A stretch of DNA of 64,000 nucleotides, taken from assembly GCA_038380435.1 (NCBI GenBank), contig JAWZYU010000034.1, positions 18,021,404 to 18,085,403 of the forward strand. The letters are read 5' to 3'. How positions within the stretch are numbered: position 1 is the stretch's first letter; the number at the start of each line of letters is the position of its first letter. The position numbers and the translations under genes were made by a program. Origin of the DNA: Ryuthela nishihirai (Eukaryota > Arthropoda > Arachnida > Araneae > Heptathelidae). Positions 35,711 to 45,956 of the stretch are shown here, one piece after another. The notes below the pieces were generated by a model. The model ran no database searches. It saw only the letters and a list, made by a program, of their open reading frames with translations, and was not told where the DNA came from.

Positions 35711-36104
35711 GATCCATTGTTCAATATAGTTATTAATAGATCTTTAATCAAGTTTGCCTCTGGGCAACTTGGTAATAGAAAGTCAAAACGTTTGATGAGC
35801 AATTCGATGATTTGGCTTTTAACATGATGGGACATGGATTCTATGTAATCCTTTTGTTTTCTTTCATAATTATCATGAGTGTTCATTATTTTCAGGAGTT
35901 TTAGTAGATTTACTACCAGTGATATTTTTTTTACAGTTTTCGTATAGTCAATATTCTTCACCTCTTCTGTTTTGTACAAAAAATTCGTTTCAAATTCATT
36001 AGGAGTTGACGGAAGCGAAGGGAAGTCTTCTCGTTGGTCCTCAACGCTTTTATAGCGACACTTTCTTTCAGGTCCGCATGAATGGTAGTTTGAATCCTAT
36101 GTTG

Positions 36105-37333
36105 TCAAAATGCTTCAGAAGTTCCACAGTCTTGAGGATTACCTCGATTAAAGTCCTTTAAATTACTAATATTATTTTCTTCTGTGAATCTTACTTTATT
36201 AAAAGCTTGTATCCAAGATAGATTTTCATTTATTTCAATATTTCTGGCCTTGGAAGCTAGAATTCTTACCGGGCACCCAGCGAAAGTCGCTGGATGATCA
36301 CCGGCGCAGTTCGGGCAATGAAAACATTTAGAAGTGCAATGTTTGTGACTGTGTCGTCCACCACACTTTTTACATGTGATTTTCCCATTACAAGTATATA
36401 TTAAATGCCCAAACTTACAACATCTAAGACATAGATGTGGCGGCAAATTATAGATCTTAACACGATGTCTTGTAAAGCCCAAGAAAACATGCGTAGGAAG
36501 CTCAGGACCTTCGAATTCGAGCACAACCTTTTGTGTTGGACTGCAGTTAACGTTTCCCTTGGAATCCGGTGATTTATCATAGTGTAGCATTCTTCTCATG
36601 CTAATTACGTTTTGGTTAGCCAGAATTTCTAAGATATAGTCATCATCATAAAGTGTAGGGATCCTATAATTGATCCCAAAACAAATTGTTTGAATTCTGG
36701 AAATTCTACGATGACTTTCTTATCCAGAATTTTCCGTAAGATTCACAATTTTTTCTTGTTGTACACAGTTTTTAGATAATACCAAGAGTCTTCCCGAGGA
36801 AATAAATTTACCTCCGATTTGATCATTAAGTAATTTGAAGAAAAATGGAGATACTTTTGGAATGTCAAGTTTGCTAATATCTATACCTGAAATTGCTAAT
36901 ATCTATACCTGAAATTTGAGTTAATCGATCTTTCAAAAATATCTGGGAATTTGATGTTTTCTGAATCTAATTTTGTTATGATTGTGTAATTTCTTTCTTT
37001 TTTAGCAATGTGTACTGTTTCATCTTTATTATGCGTTAAAGCGATTTTAGGGTTTTTGCTTTGAACATTAATATTGTCATTTACCTGTTGTACTTGAAGA
37101 GGTACTTTATCCATTTCTATTGTAGGATCACAGTTATGTTCAATTGATTTAGTCGGTGAAATGTCCGAGTCTGACGATAATTTCAAATCTTCAGAGAGAA
37201 CATTAAAATCCTTGCTAATGGGAGTTTCTTTTTCTTTATCAGAACTTGTCACGTCTTGATATTTATTTCTTTTCACCTTTAACTTCATTGAAGTAGGCGA
37301 TGATTTCTTTTTCCGGTTCCCACCGTTTGCCAT
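36105..37333 (-). pseudogene. LINE ORF1 (Gag-like, CCHC zinc knuckles)
   Basis: The first open part, 37333-36896 (145 codons), is basic and Ser/Lys-rich (MANGGNRKKKSSPTSMKLKV). After a broken stretch (36895-36600) comes 36599-36105 with CLRCCKFGHLIYTC (C-x2-C-x4-H-x4-C), CKKCGGRHSHKHC and CPNCAGDHPATFAGC. Three consecutive knuckles are typical of Jockey/I/R1-type ORF1 proteins, which coat the element's RNA. The frame between the two parts is lost to at least one frameshift. A roughly 20-bp duplication (TATCTATACCTGAAATTGCT) lies at 36880-36913, near the end of the first part. Confidence 0.85.
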
Positions 37334-37340
37334 GTTTAAA

Positions 37341-37739
37341 TTTATGCGAAAAGTTGCATACTTCTCAAAATAAAGAGTTTAAAAAAGTAGAAGTTAATAC
37401 TGTGCACATATCACACTTAATAATAACCAAAAATTAAAAAAAATACTATAATTACACAATTATCAACTTTGATCGCGCACAATTCGAAAACACAACCGCC
37501 ACTCTAGGTGGCCCAACCCGACACGAACTCTGAGATTTCGATGGACATTTCTTTTTTGAGAAGTTCTCAGTGATCACAACACCTGATATGTTATCAAGAG
37601 ATGGTGGGTATGGCTCCCACCTGGCTGAAGATAATGTTTCCTCTGTACCCATATACAGAGTAATAGTGATCAAACGATTTGCAATTTTAGAAGGCTGTGG
37701 ATTAAAAATGTGTTGTAATAAACTGACTGGACAAATTGT
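37341..37739. other. Probable LINE 5' leader and junction
   Basis: The AT-rich stretch to about 37470 lies directly upstream of LINE ORF1 and is probably its 5' untranslated region. A GC-richer patch at 37480-37560 may mark the 5' end. I see no gene in it. Confidence 0.4.
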
Positions 37740-39340
37740 ATGCACCTACCTAATAATCTGTTGCTCTACCTTTTGCCCTCACAGCAGGAGCCAGACAGGT
37801 GGTATTGCCGACCATGTTTCCGGTGGGTTTGGCGGGTTCGAATAGATCTTTCCCATTCGTCCCACAGTTTCTCAATGGAGCTGAGATCGCAATCGAGGGG
37901 CACATTCGATTGTCGTAAACCCATCTTGAAAGCTCCTGGAAGCAATTGGTCGCAACTCGAGAAGTATGCAGTGGCGTTGTGCTGTTGAGAGAGGGGCGGG
38001 GGTGGCTCAGTCGGTAGCGCGCCAGGCTCGTAATCTGTAGTTCCCAGGTTTGAGTCCCAGCTGGTTCAGCGTTGAGATTTATCTCCGCAAAATTCCCCAC
38101 CCTGCCCAAGGTCAATAGGGGACACCGATGGGGTTGGAAAGGCCGCCGTCCTTCGGATGGGACGTAAGCCGTGGCCCCATGTGCGGGAGAGCCATACCCT
38201 GTGCACGTTAAAGAACACGCTGGATGGCCTTGATGGGAGTCTACCATCTGTCTCCCAACAGCTGTTCCAGTGAGTTCCCTCCCGCAACCTTTTCTGAGCC
38301 TTCGGGGTCCATGTGACCTGGCCATTTAGCCCATGGTGTGCAAAAAAGTGCCGCTCAGAGGTAATAGAACCCAACCCAACCCTGTTGAAAGATGGTATCA
38401 TGGTGTGGAAAGAGAATCTTTATGCAGGTGTGTACATGGTCGGCCATACTCGCACCTACTACCTGGCCACGATCAAACTAGGAGTTCACATACCTTATGC
38501 TGGTGACGGAGGTCTCGACGGATATGAGGGGCCCCATGGAAGCCCATGTAATGCACCCCAAACTGTTACCCCGCCTCCGCCTGCCTGTATGACCCTAACG
38601 TGGCAAAGCTAGGTGAATCTCATCGTGTGGTTTACACCACATACGCTCCCTTCCATCAGCGTGACAGAGTTGAAAGGCGGTAAAAGCAGCGACGTAAGTG
38701 AGTTTGACCATCGCTAGGTAGTAGGTGTGAGGATGGCCGGTTGTTCTATCAGCACAACTGCTGATTTCCACATCAGACATCACACGTGTATACCAACATT
38801 GGGTGAAATAGGCAAACTTCCAACCAGCGAGAGAAATCCCATCGGCATGATAATGCTGAAGCCGTGATTCGTCAGACCAGATTACGTGTTTCCAGTCCTC
38901 TGCACTCCAGTTGCGAGAGGCGTTTGCAAACTGCAGCCTAATCTTTCGGTACCTTGCAGTCAACAAGGGGGACACGATGTGGAATTCGACTGCTATAACC
39001 TGTTTTTTTCCATGGTACGACGGGTAGTCTTTGTGTATAAGCTTGTGGACATGCCCTCATTCAATTCTGACGTTATCTGCTCCACGGTAGCCATGTGATT
39101 CCTTGTAATGATGCAGGACTCTCTGTGCTCATCTCGAGAGTTAATTGCACGTTTATGTCCACATTTCTATCGCTTGTTCGAAGTTTTCTGTTTTCACGTA
39201 GTCTTGGTATACACATGTGATGTCTGATGTGGAAATCCCAACAGTTCAGCAGCTACAGTGATTGAACAACCGGCCATCCTTACACGAACTATCTGGGCAT
39301 GGTCAAAGTCACTTACGCTGCCTTTACCCATTAAACCTTT
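37740..39340 (-). pseudogene. Tc1-like transposase, scrambled and split by a SINE (copy C)
   Basis: Blocks on the - strand: helix-turn-helix start at about 39330-39206 (SDFDHAQIVRVRMAGCS), RKIRLQFANASRNWSAEDW then HVIWSDESRLQHYHADG (first catalytic Asp) at 38950-38830, DGRERMWCKPHDEIHL at about 38660-38605, a GGGVTVWGA block, ADHVHTCIKILFPHHDTIFQQ at about 38440-38395, then after the SINE TSRVATNCFQELS and CDLSSIEKLWD (terminal Glu region) at about 37960-37850. Between the YHADG and HADGRERM blocks an inverted copy of the helix-turn-helix region is inserted (38684-38793), and a third copy of its core sits at 38440-38478. TIRs were not identified. It is dead. Confidence 0.8.
37992..38381 (+). 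mobile_element. tRNA-derived SINE (family 1) inside Tc1-like copy C
   Basis: Full-length copy with GGTGGCTCAGTCGGTAGCGC (box A) and GGTTTGAGTCCCAGC (box B), ending GCCGCTCAGAGGTAATAGAAC. A 10-bp target-site duplication with one mismatch (CTGTTGAGAG at 37982-37991 and CTGTTGAAAG at 38382-38391) flanks it. The insertion splits the transposase exactly at the FQQ-DNA motif that carries the second catalytic Asp. Confidence 0.9.
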
Positions 39341-39529
39341 ACCATGGTTTTCAATGTGTAGAGACCTGCTCTATTTATAGATTTTGCCAGTTTCAGCATC
39401 CCATGTGAATGGACGCGATACTTCTGCTCTCCATACTATTATAGAGGATGTGTATAATAAATTTTCCGTGCAGTTTATATGCTTGATGGTATCTGGGAAA
39501 GAAAAATGTGAATATTTTAATTTTGATGG

Positions 39530-40600
39530 ACCTGTGAGAGAGCAATTTTAAAATCCGGTATGATCATAATTGTCGAAAGAAACTATTTAACATACCTGTA
39601 TTATTGTGCCTGCTGATAGAAATTTTATAATACCCATTTTATCCCCTCCTGATAGGGGACCACCTTGACTGTTGGTGGTGTGGGGGCTGAATGGTGCCTC
39701 TGTGAAGTTGGGTTCGACTCGCTGGTTCTCCGGGGTTCACGAGATCTTGTAACCTCTGGTGGAGGGGCCTGTTGAGGGTCTGCGGACTGGTTTTGGGTGG
39801 GCCAGTCCAGTGGGCTTATTGACTTGTCCTCTGAGAAGCTCCGGGTTGCAGCCCCGGTTGAGGGGCCACACTTGAGGGTTCTGCGGACTAGGCGTGGCTA
39901 ACCCAGTCCAGTAGGCTCATCGATGCGGTGTCAGTGATATCGTGGATCGGAAGACTGTTCACTGTGGGGCTTCGGCCCGTTCACAAAGGAGAGGACGAAG
40001 TTGAAGGCTCGCGGCTGGGAGTGGATCCCCGGTCGACGGGCTTATCGATGAAGAAGCCAGACTAAGAGTCTCCACCCTGGGAGCCAAGTCAATTTGGTTC
40101 TATATACCATCTTTGTGGCTAACCGGGGAACAGATTAAATTTAGGTTTTGACCGATGAATGAACCTTCCTTCTATAGGATTGTTCGCCATAGGTAGCCAT
40201 GGATGAGCTGTGTCCTTGGTGGCACTGTCTTGCCCCGGCGTAGGCATTCTCACTATAGATGTAGTGCAGTCGATGTATTGCGGAGCATCTGGGACTTGCC
40301 TTTATAATAATATAATAATGTAATACCTATTTTATCATACCTATGATAAGGAAATGTTAAAAATACCAGTATGCCTCACAGGTTGGTGACATAAAGATTT
40401 TAAGATAGTGATATGATCGTATCTGTAGGACAAAAGTACCGGTACGATTGTACCTGTGAGAAACTTTAAACATATAACATACTTGTTCCTGTGAGAGAGA
40501 AATTTCAAACACAACACATGATTTTGTCTGTGAGAAATTTTTTGTAATACAGGTATTAACGTAACTGAGGGAGATAATCTAAAAAACTTAAAAAATTTAA
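39530..40600 (+). repeat. Roughly 40-bp minisatellite, interrupted by a retroposon
   Basis: Degenerate units (CTGTGAGAGAGCAATTTTAA, GTATGATCATA) run 39530-39643 and resume at 40321-40600. The interruption is the 677-bp insertion at 39644-40320. Confidence 0.75.
39644..40320 (+). mobile_element. GC-rich retroposon with target-site duplication, family unknown
   Basis: A 677-bp block, strikingly GC-rich against its surroundings, ends in an ATAATAATATAATAATG tail and is flanked by TAATACCCATTTTATC (39628-39643) and TAATACCTATTTTATC (40321-40336), a 16-bp target-site duplication with one difference. Inside, a phrase with GAGGGTCTGCGGACT then CCAGTCCAGTGGGCT is repeated in diverged form about 110 bases later. 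No long ORF or tRNA-like promoter is evident. It could be a SINE-like element or the end of a larger LINE. Confidence 0.75.
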
Positions 40601-40602
40601 AA

Positions 40603-40840
40603 AGTACCTATCTTCCTGTAGGGCCCTGAAAAGAGGAAATAAGCCTGAAGCATATCGATGGTGTAATCAGTCACTGAGTTCACATATTTACTTCAAAGGA
40701 AGATAGGTTGCTGATTTCGAACTCAACAAGATTGCCGGCGCTCTTATCTTCCTTTGAAGTGAATGCGAACTCAATGACTCATCGATATACTTTAGGCTTA
40801 TTTTCTACATTTTAGAGCCCTTTAGGAAGATAGGTATTTT
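40603..40840. repeat. Terminal hairpin of the foldback arm
   Basis: The left half (40603-40707), with TACCTATCTTCCTGTAGGGC, is roughly 80 percent complementary to the right half (40744-40840), which ends TTAGGAAGATAGGTATTTT; a loop of about 36 bases separates them. A partly eroded copy ends the opposite arm at 45548-45730, and the right half recurs at 63590-63670. Confidence 0.8.
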
Positions 40841-41256
40841 ACAAATGTTTTAATTTATATTTTTTTGTTGTCACTAAAGACCTCCCTTCAAAAGCTTCCA
40901 TTTGATATACGACTCATAAACATCGAGCACTTTACCCCTCTTTTTGAGTCATGTTTGAGATAGCCAATGACATTAGAGACGTCACAAGATTTAATTTGAG
41001 TTACGACGCTTTAAAATCAATCCCACAAAAATTCGCCCCCCCATTTTATCTGGGGGAATAATGGGGGCAAAATTGAAAATAATTTATGACCATCACTATA
41101 CAAGTTTGCATTTGACACTTAACTCGTAACTCTAGGCCCTCGCGCTCGGAAGATATAGTAGAACGAATTTCATATTTTGCGTTTTTTATAGGGAGGAGGG
41201 TCAATATTTTATATCCTACGGCACTCCTCGCGTTACAGTCTTTCATTTGACACATA

Positions 41257-42411
41257 GAGGGGTTTATCAAAACTATAGAAACACCGACGGCGACTGGAGA
41301 ATACGCAATGCGCGTTCACAGGGACGACGTCACACGCGATGTGAGTTATATAAAGGGGAGAAGTACGATGTTGGCTTTCTCGTAGCAGTGTCACAGGCGC
41401 AGGTGAAACAGTTGCTGTGATGTAATTGTCGACAGTGTCAGATCTCAGTGACCTCCAAAAAGTCATGATCATTGGTCTGCGTCTTGCAGGATCTTCAGTA
41501 ACCAGAACGGCGGAAATAGTAGGTGTAACACGAGGAACTGTATCGAAGATTATGACTATCTATCAAAAAGGACAGGACCTTGCCTCCAAATGTGCAAATT
41601 GTGGACATCATACGAAGTTGTCAGATGGGAATAGGCGAACATTGGCATGGATTGTACAACGGAAGTACAAGACCAGGGCACCGCACATATCAATAGAATT
41701 GAACACCAGTCAGAACGATCCCGTTTCCTCATAATAGTTTGTCAGGAACTTCATCGTGCCGGTATTTATGGTCGTGTTGCAGTCGACAAACCTCCGATTA
41801 CCAACAACAGTACAATAAAACGTGTAAGGTGGTGCAAAGCACATAAAAACTGGGATGCTAAAGACTGGCAACGTGTCATGTGATCTGATGAATCGTGCCA
41901 CACATTGTTTCCTACCACTGGTAGAGTGTACGTCTGGCGAAAATCTGCAGAAGCGTACCACCCCGACTGTGAAGCATAGAGGTGGATCCCTGATGCTGTG
42001 GGGTGCCATATCATGGCATTCCTTAGGGCCATTAGTTATTCTGCAGAATAATCGTGTCGCATCTGCATCGTACGAATCTATTCTCAGGGACCACCTGCAC
42101 CCAATGTTGCGGGCATTGTTCCCTAATAATCATTCCTGGTTTCAAGCGGGAAATGCACCCATGCATTGTGCGAAACGTGACAATTTATGGTTTGCAGAGC
42201 ATGAGAATGAGGTCCACCTCCAGCATCACTGGCGCAGTTGGGCCATATTTTAAGGAAGAATGGTCCTACATCCCATTACCGTATGTGCATGACTTCTATA
42301 AGTCTATTCCACGTCGAGTTGCGTTTGTTCTGAACGCCCGAGATGGTCCTACAGCTTATTAATAAAGTATTCTCCACAAACAATAGGTGTTTCGATTATT
42401 TTAATATCCCC
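41257..42411 (+). mobile_element. Tc1-like transposon (copy D) with terminal inverted repeats
   Basis: Imperfect TIRs of about 27 bp: GGGGTTTATCAAAACTATAG then AAACACC (41259-41285) and, inverted, GGTGTTTCGATTATTTTAAT then ATCCCC (42386-42411). A TA precedes the left end. The transposase is in pieces: helix-turn-helix SDLQKVMIIGLRLAGSSVTR (41426-41734), SDESCHTLFP (41886), GGSLMLWGAISWHSLGPLVI (41980), FQAGNAPMHCAKR (the usual Asp of QQDNA is Gly) and LPYVHDFYKSIPRRVAFVL near the C-terminus. About 40 residues including the SPDLN-IE block with the last catalytic Glu are deleted near 42240. It is dead. It interrupts the left arm of the foldback-like element. Confidence 0.88.
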
Positions 42412-42839
42412 AGAAGCTTGTTATTTTCCGTACTCACATTCAGGAGCTATAGGGAAACAAGCATTTTCAGATTTTCCTCCTCTTTTAGGCGGGAAGAAAG
42501 CATGAGAGGAAAAACTTTTATAGCCCGGACATCCCGCGTCAGACGCTTTTTTTTAAGTTTAGAGTGTTACTTTCTGCCTTTGCGTTCTGGAGATATAGCT
42601 TAAGAATAGTTTTCACATTTCCCCTTTTTTAGGGAGGAAGAAAGCATGGTGGGTGGAGAGGGGGGGTCAATTTGTAATAGCCTATGACTCTGCACGCGTC
42701 ACAAGCTTTCATTTGCCACATAAATCATTCAGTTTCTCCATCGTGTTCGAAAATATTGTGGAACAACCTTTTGTCAAATCCACAAACCAACCAACCGACA
42801 AATGTCAAAACCAAAAGTAATAGGAAGCTAGATAAAATG

Positions 42840-43735
42840 TACCGGTACATCTTAGAAGTAAGGGAGACAAAATTTTTAAAATATCAGAAATATCGCAGCT
42901 GTAAGAGACAATCCAAAAATACTGTGGTATTTCAGAGGTATGTTAGAAGAAATTTAAAAATATTTTTAAATATCTGTAGATCGTACTTGTCAGAGAGAAA
43001 TTTTAAGATATGGCATCAGCCGACGGGTGAAAGAGAAGTTTTTAAAAATTCCATTCTGATGATATCTGCGATAGAAAAGGTTGCAAATATAATGTATGGT
43101 CGTGCATGTGTGAGAAATAATTAAACACCAGCATGATTTCTACCCGTGAGAACGAAATTTTATAGTTCTGATGTGATCGCACTTGTGAGAGAGAAATTTT
43201 AAAAACACCGGGATGATCATCTGTATGAGATAAATTTTTGAAGTACTGGTACCATTGCTCGTGTAATAAAGAGATTTAAAAATCAGCAGTATGTGTCACA
43301 GGTATCTGAAAGAGAAATTTAAAAGAAACGGTATGATCCTACGCGTGAGAGAAAAATCTTAAAGATGCTGATATGATCGTACCTGATTACTAACAGGTAA
43401 ACACAGATAAGCAGCTACAGTAATCGGCAGTTGTACTCAAGACAACTACTGATTACATGGCGAAAAAAGTTTAAAGCCACCAAGAGGGAAGATCTTAATC
43501 AGCTGCCGTAGCTCAGAAGTCAGAGCATTTGACATGTTATCAGAGATAGAGCTTTCGTACTTCATCCAGCTCAAGAGATTTTTTTCCTCTATGCTTGAGA
43601 ATGATCGTACCTGTTGGATAAAAATTTAAAAAATACCAGAATAGCTCGGAATTTTAAAGTACCGGTATGATTGCACGTGTGAAAGATTAATTTCAAAGTT
43701 TCACCATACGATCGTAAAAATAATAATAATAAAAT
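42840..43735 (+). repeat. Roughly 40-bp minisatellite inside the foldback-like element
   Basis: More than ten diverged units (TGAGAGAGAAATTTTAAAAA, CACCGGGATGATC) fill most of the interior between the two arms. A tRNA-like stretch (GCCGTAGCTCAGAAGTCAGA) is embedded at 43505-43580. Confidence 0.75.
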
Positions 43736-43834
43736 CGATAAATATTAAAAAAATACGATTGCTGTCTACGATACAGAGCAACAAAAAAATGCTGATACGA
43801 TTACTATCTGCGAGAGAGAGAATAAAAGCATATC

Positions 43835-44035
43835 CATAGTGGTTAGCGTTTTTGACTCATTGATCAAAGGAACCTGGCTTTGAGCCCCGTATAAAGCATG
43901 GAGGTTTGTGCTTTCTTTCTGCTGAGACCACGCCTTCCTTACAGATTTTCTCTTCGCGTGTGTTATACTGATGGACTCCTGTCAGATCTCTGTGGCAAGC
44001 AGATGCTTGAGGAGTTACTTACGAATCGTACTCGC
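43835..44035 (+). mobile_element. tRNA-like SINE (family 2)
   Basis: GTGGTTAGCG (box A-like) and CCTGGCTTTGAGCCCC (box B-like) are followed by TTTCTGCTGAGACCACGCC, GATCTCTGTGGCAAGC and CTTGAGGAGTTAC. This matches the - strand copy at 25295-25462. No target-site duplication recognised. Confidence 0.65.
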
Positions 44036-44721
44036 TGAGAGAGAAATTGTAATACTTCTGATTCGTACTTTTTGGAAAAGAATAAATCGAATAGTCAACC
44101 TGATAGAATTTTATTGAATCAAAGTGCAACAAGATGGTAATTTGCTTCTATTCACATTGATAAACCAACTTTTGAAAAATTCTTCATTAATAGCCTACTG
44201 AATACTGTTGATTAATGGTAGTTATTCACATACGTGGCCTTCTTATATATAGATGAACATAATTGAGATTCTTCTATTGAAAAACGTCTGCAGATCTAAG
44301 CGTTGGTTGTATTGCATTCGCATTTGGGATCTACATGTTTCAAAGGATGTCGAAATTATCTGAAAAGGAAAAAAAAATGTAAGGCGTAAAACAGATCATT
44401 ATCACTCAGGTTCTCAAATTTTATACAAATTATTCAAATTCTCAGTATTCAAATTTTATTTCTCGGCTACAACGTGCTGAAATGTAAGGGAACATTTCGA
44501 AACTGCAGAACACAGCACAACCGGCGAGATGTTTCTCACTTCTCAAATGATGCTGGTTTTCAAATGCACAAAGGTGCTGTGATGTCAGCAGAGTAGACTT
44601 TGTGATTTTCCAAATAATCCCTCAGCCAAGAGTCACTAAGATTGAAATCTGAGACGAATGAGGTGGCAACGAGTTTGGAAATCCGTGAGCCCTATCCCTA
44701 ACTTTGCGCTCATTTATGCGT
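44036..44721. other. Interior of the foldback-like element, unassigned
   Basis: No ORF of known family; one further unit of the roughly 40-bp minisatellite at 44030-44060. Confidence 0.4.
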
Positions 44722-45735
44722 AACAAGTTTTTATCTCTCATCCCATTGCTTTTGGCTTTGACATTTGTCGGTTGGTCGGTTGTGGATTTGACAAAATGTT
44801 GTTCCACCATATCTTTCGAACGCGACGGAGAAACTTAATGATTAATGCGGCAAATGAAAGCTCGTGACGCGGGGAGTGTCATAGGGGTCACGCACTTTCT
44901 TCCCTCTAAAAAAGGAAAAATATGAAAACTGTTCTTAAGCTATATCTGCAGAACTGGAAGGCCGAAAGTAACAAACTATACGTCGAATGAAAGCTACTGT
45001 CGCGAGAATGTCCTAGGCTATGAAAACGTAATTCCCATGCTTGCTTCCCCCCCTAAAAAAGGGGGAAAATATGAAAATGATTGATCCCCTATATCTCCTG
45101 AACAAGAGTGCGGAAACATAAGCTATGTGTCAAATGAAAGCTTGTGACGCGGGGAGTGTCATTGGCTATAAGAATTCACCCCTTCTGCTTCCTATCCCCT
45201 AAAACACAGGAAAATGTGAAAGTCGTCCTACTATATCTTCCAAACACGAGGATCTGCAGTTATGAGTTAGGTGTTAAATGAAAGCTCGTATAATGACAGT
45301 CATAAACTATTCCAAATTTTTCCCTAGTATTCCCCCTGATAATATGGGGAGGCGGATTTTCGGGGGGGGGTCGACTTTAACGAGTCGTATTTCAAATTAC
45401 AGCTTGTGACGTCTTCAATGTCGTGGGATACCTCAAATATGACTCCAAAAGATGGGTAAATGTGCTTGATGTTTAGAGTCATATCAAATAAAAGTTTTTG
45501 AAGGTAGATACTTTTAGTGAGAAGAAAAAGAAATATAAATTAAAAATTAAAAATATACCTGTCTTCTCATAGGGCCCTAAAAAGTAGAAAGTAAACCTAA
45601 AGCATATCGATGAGCTCGCATTCACTTCGAAGGAAGATAGAGCGCCGATTTACCTGCACAACACCAGCGATGTGCTTCAGATTTATTTTCTACTTTTTAG
45701 AGCCCTATTGGAAGATAGGTATTTTTTAATATCTT
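44722..45735 (+). repeat. Right arm of the foldback-like element
   Basis: The arm carries the subrepeat marker AATGAAAGCT at 44853, 44986, 45133 and 45277, plus diverged forms near 45394 and 45486, giving a period of about 145 bp that shortens outward. Each subrepeat has a CGTGACGCGGGGAGTGTCAT-type phrase, a C-rich/G-rich inverted pair and a CTATATCTCC phrase. The arm ends in a partial hairpin with GATAGGTATTTTT at 45715-45727. It is collinear with the reverse complement of the left arm throughout. Confidence 0.85.
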
Positions 45736-45736
45736 T

Positions 45737-45796
45737 TTTTTTTTATTAATGTTGGTGATATGCTACTCCAGACATCACCAACATTAATAAAAAAAA
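45737..45796. repeat. Perfect hairpin outside the right arm
   Basis: Arms 45737-45759 and 45774-45796 (TATTAATGTTGGTGAT and its complement, with T/A runs outside) enclose a 14-base loop. Confidence 0.9.
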
Positions 45797-45869
45797 TTTA
45801 ATGCATGAACAATACCGTCAGAAGATATCCACATAGCTGTAGGGAGAGAAGGATTTCATTTGTCAAAAG

Positions 45870-45944
45870 GACATGCAGGTAGGTGTTTTTAGTGACAAAA
45901 AAATATAAATTAAAAATTACCTGTCTTCTTATATGGCCCTATTA
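45870..45944 (+). repeat. Second, partial foldback arm end
   Basis: GGTGTTTTTAGTGACAAAAA then TTAAAAATTACCTGTCTTCT repeats the outer part of the right arm (compare 45500-45575). It breaks off a few bases before the TIR element at 45957. Confidence 0.7.
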
Positions 45945-45956
45945 ATATATTAATAT

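Larger units (their letters stand above)
32040..37340 (-). mobile_element. I-group non-LTR retrotransposon, nearly full length
   Basis: An element of about 5.3 kb with two ORFs in standard order on the - strand: a nucleic-acid-binding ORF1 with three zinc knuckles, then ORF2 with EEP endonuclease, reverse transcriptase, RNase H and a terminal Cys/His region. It ends in an A- and AG-rich tract (pyrimidine-rich on the + strand, 31985-32075). RNase H after the reverse transcriptase places it in the I superfamily rather than RTE. Frameshifts are present but the coding frames are long, so it is younger than the RTE copies. It is markedly more AT-rich than the RTE elements. Confidence 0.9.
40600..42838 (-). 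repeat. Left arm of a large foldback-like element (with Tc1 insertion)
   Basis: Without the Tc1-like insertion (41257-42411) this arm is about 1.08 kb and is collinear, as reverse complement, with 44722-45735. Landmarks from the outside in: a hairpin (40603-40840), GACGTCACAAG at 40979, then three or four subrepeats of about 145 bp marked by AGCTTTCATTTGACACATA, and the inner end ACCAACCGACAAATGTCAAA at about 42790-42810. No ORF of known family. Confidence 0.85.

Noticed and set aside
37750..38325. 191-codon open frame on the - strand
   Set aside because: It runs across the antisense strand of a SINE and a Tc1-like fragment, so it is a chance frame.
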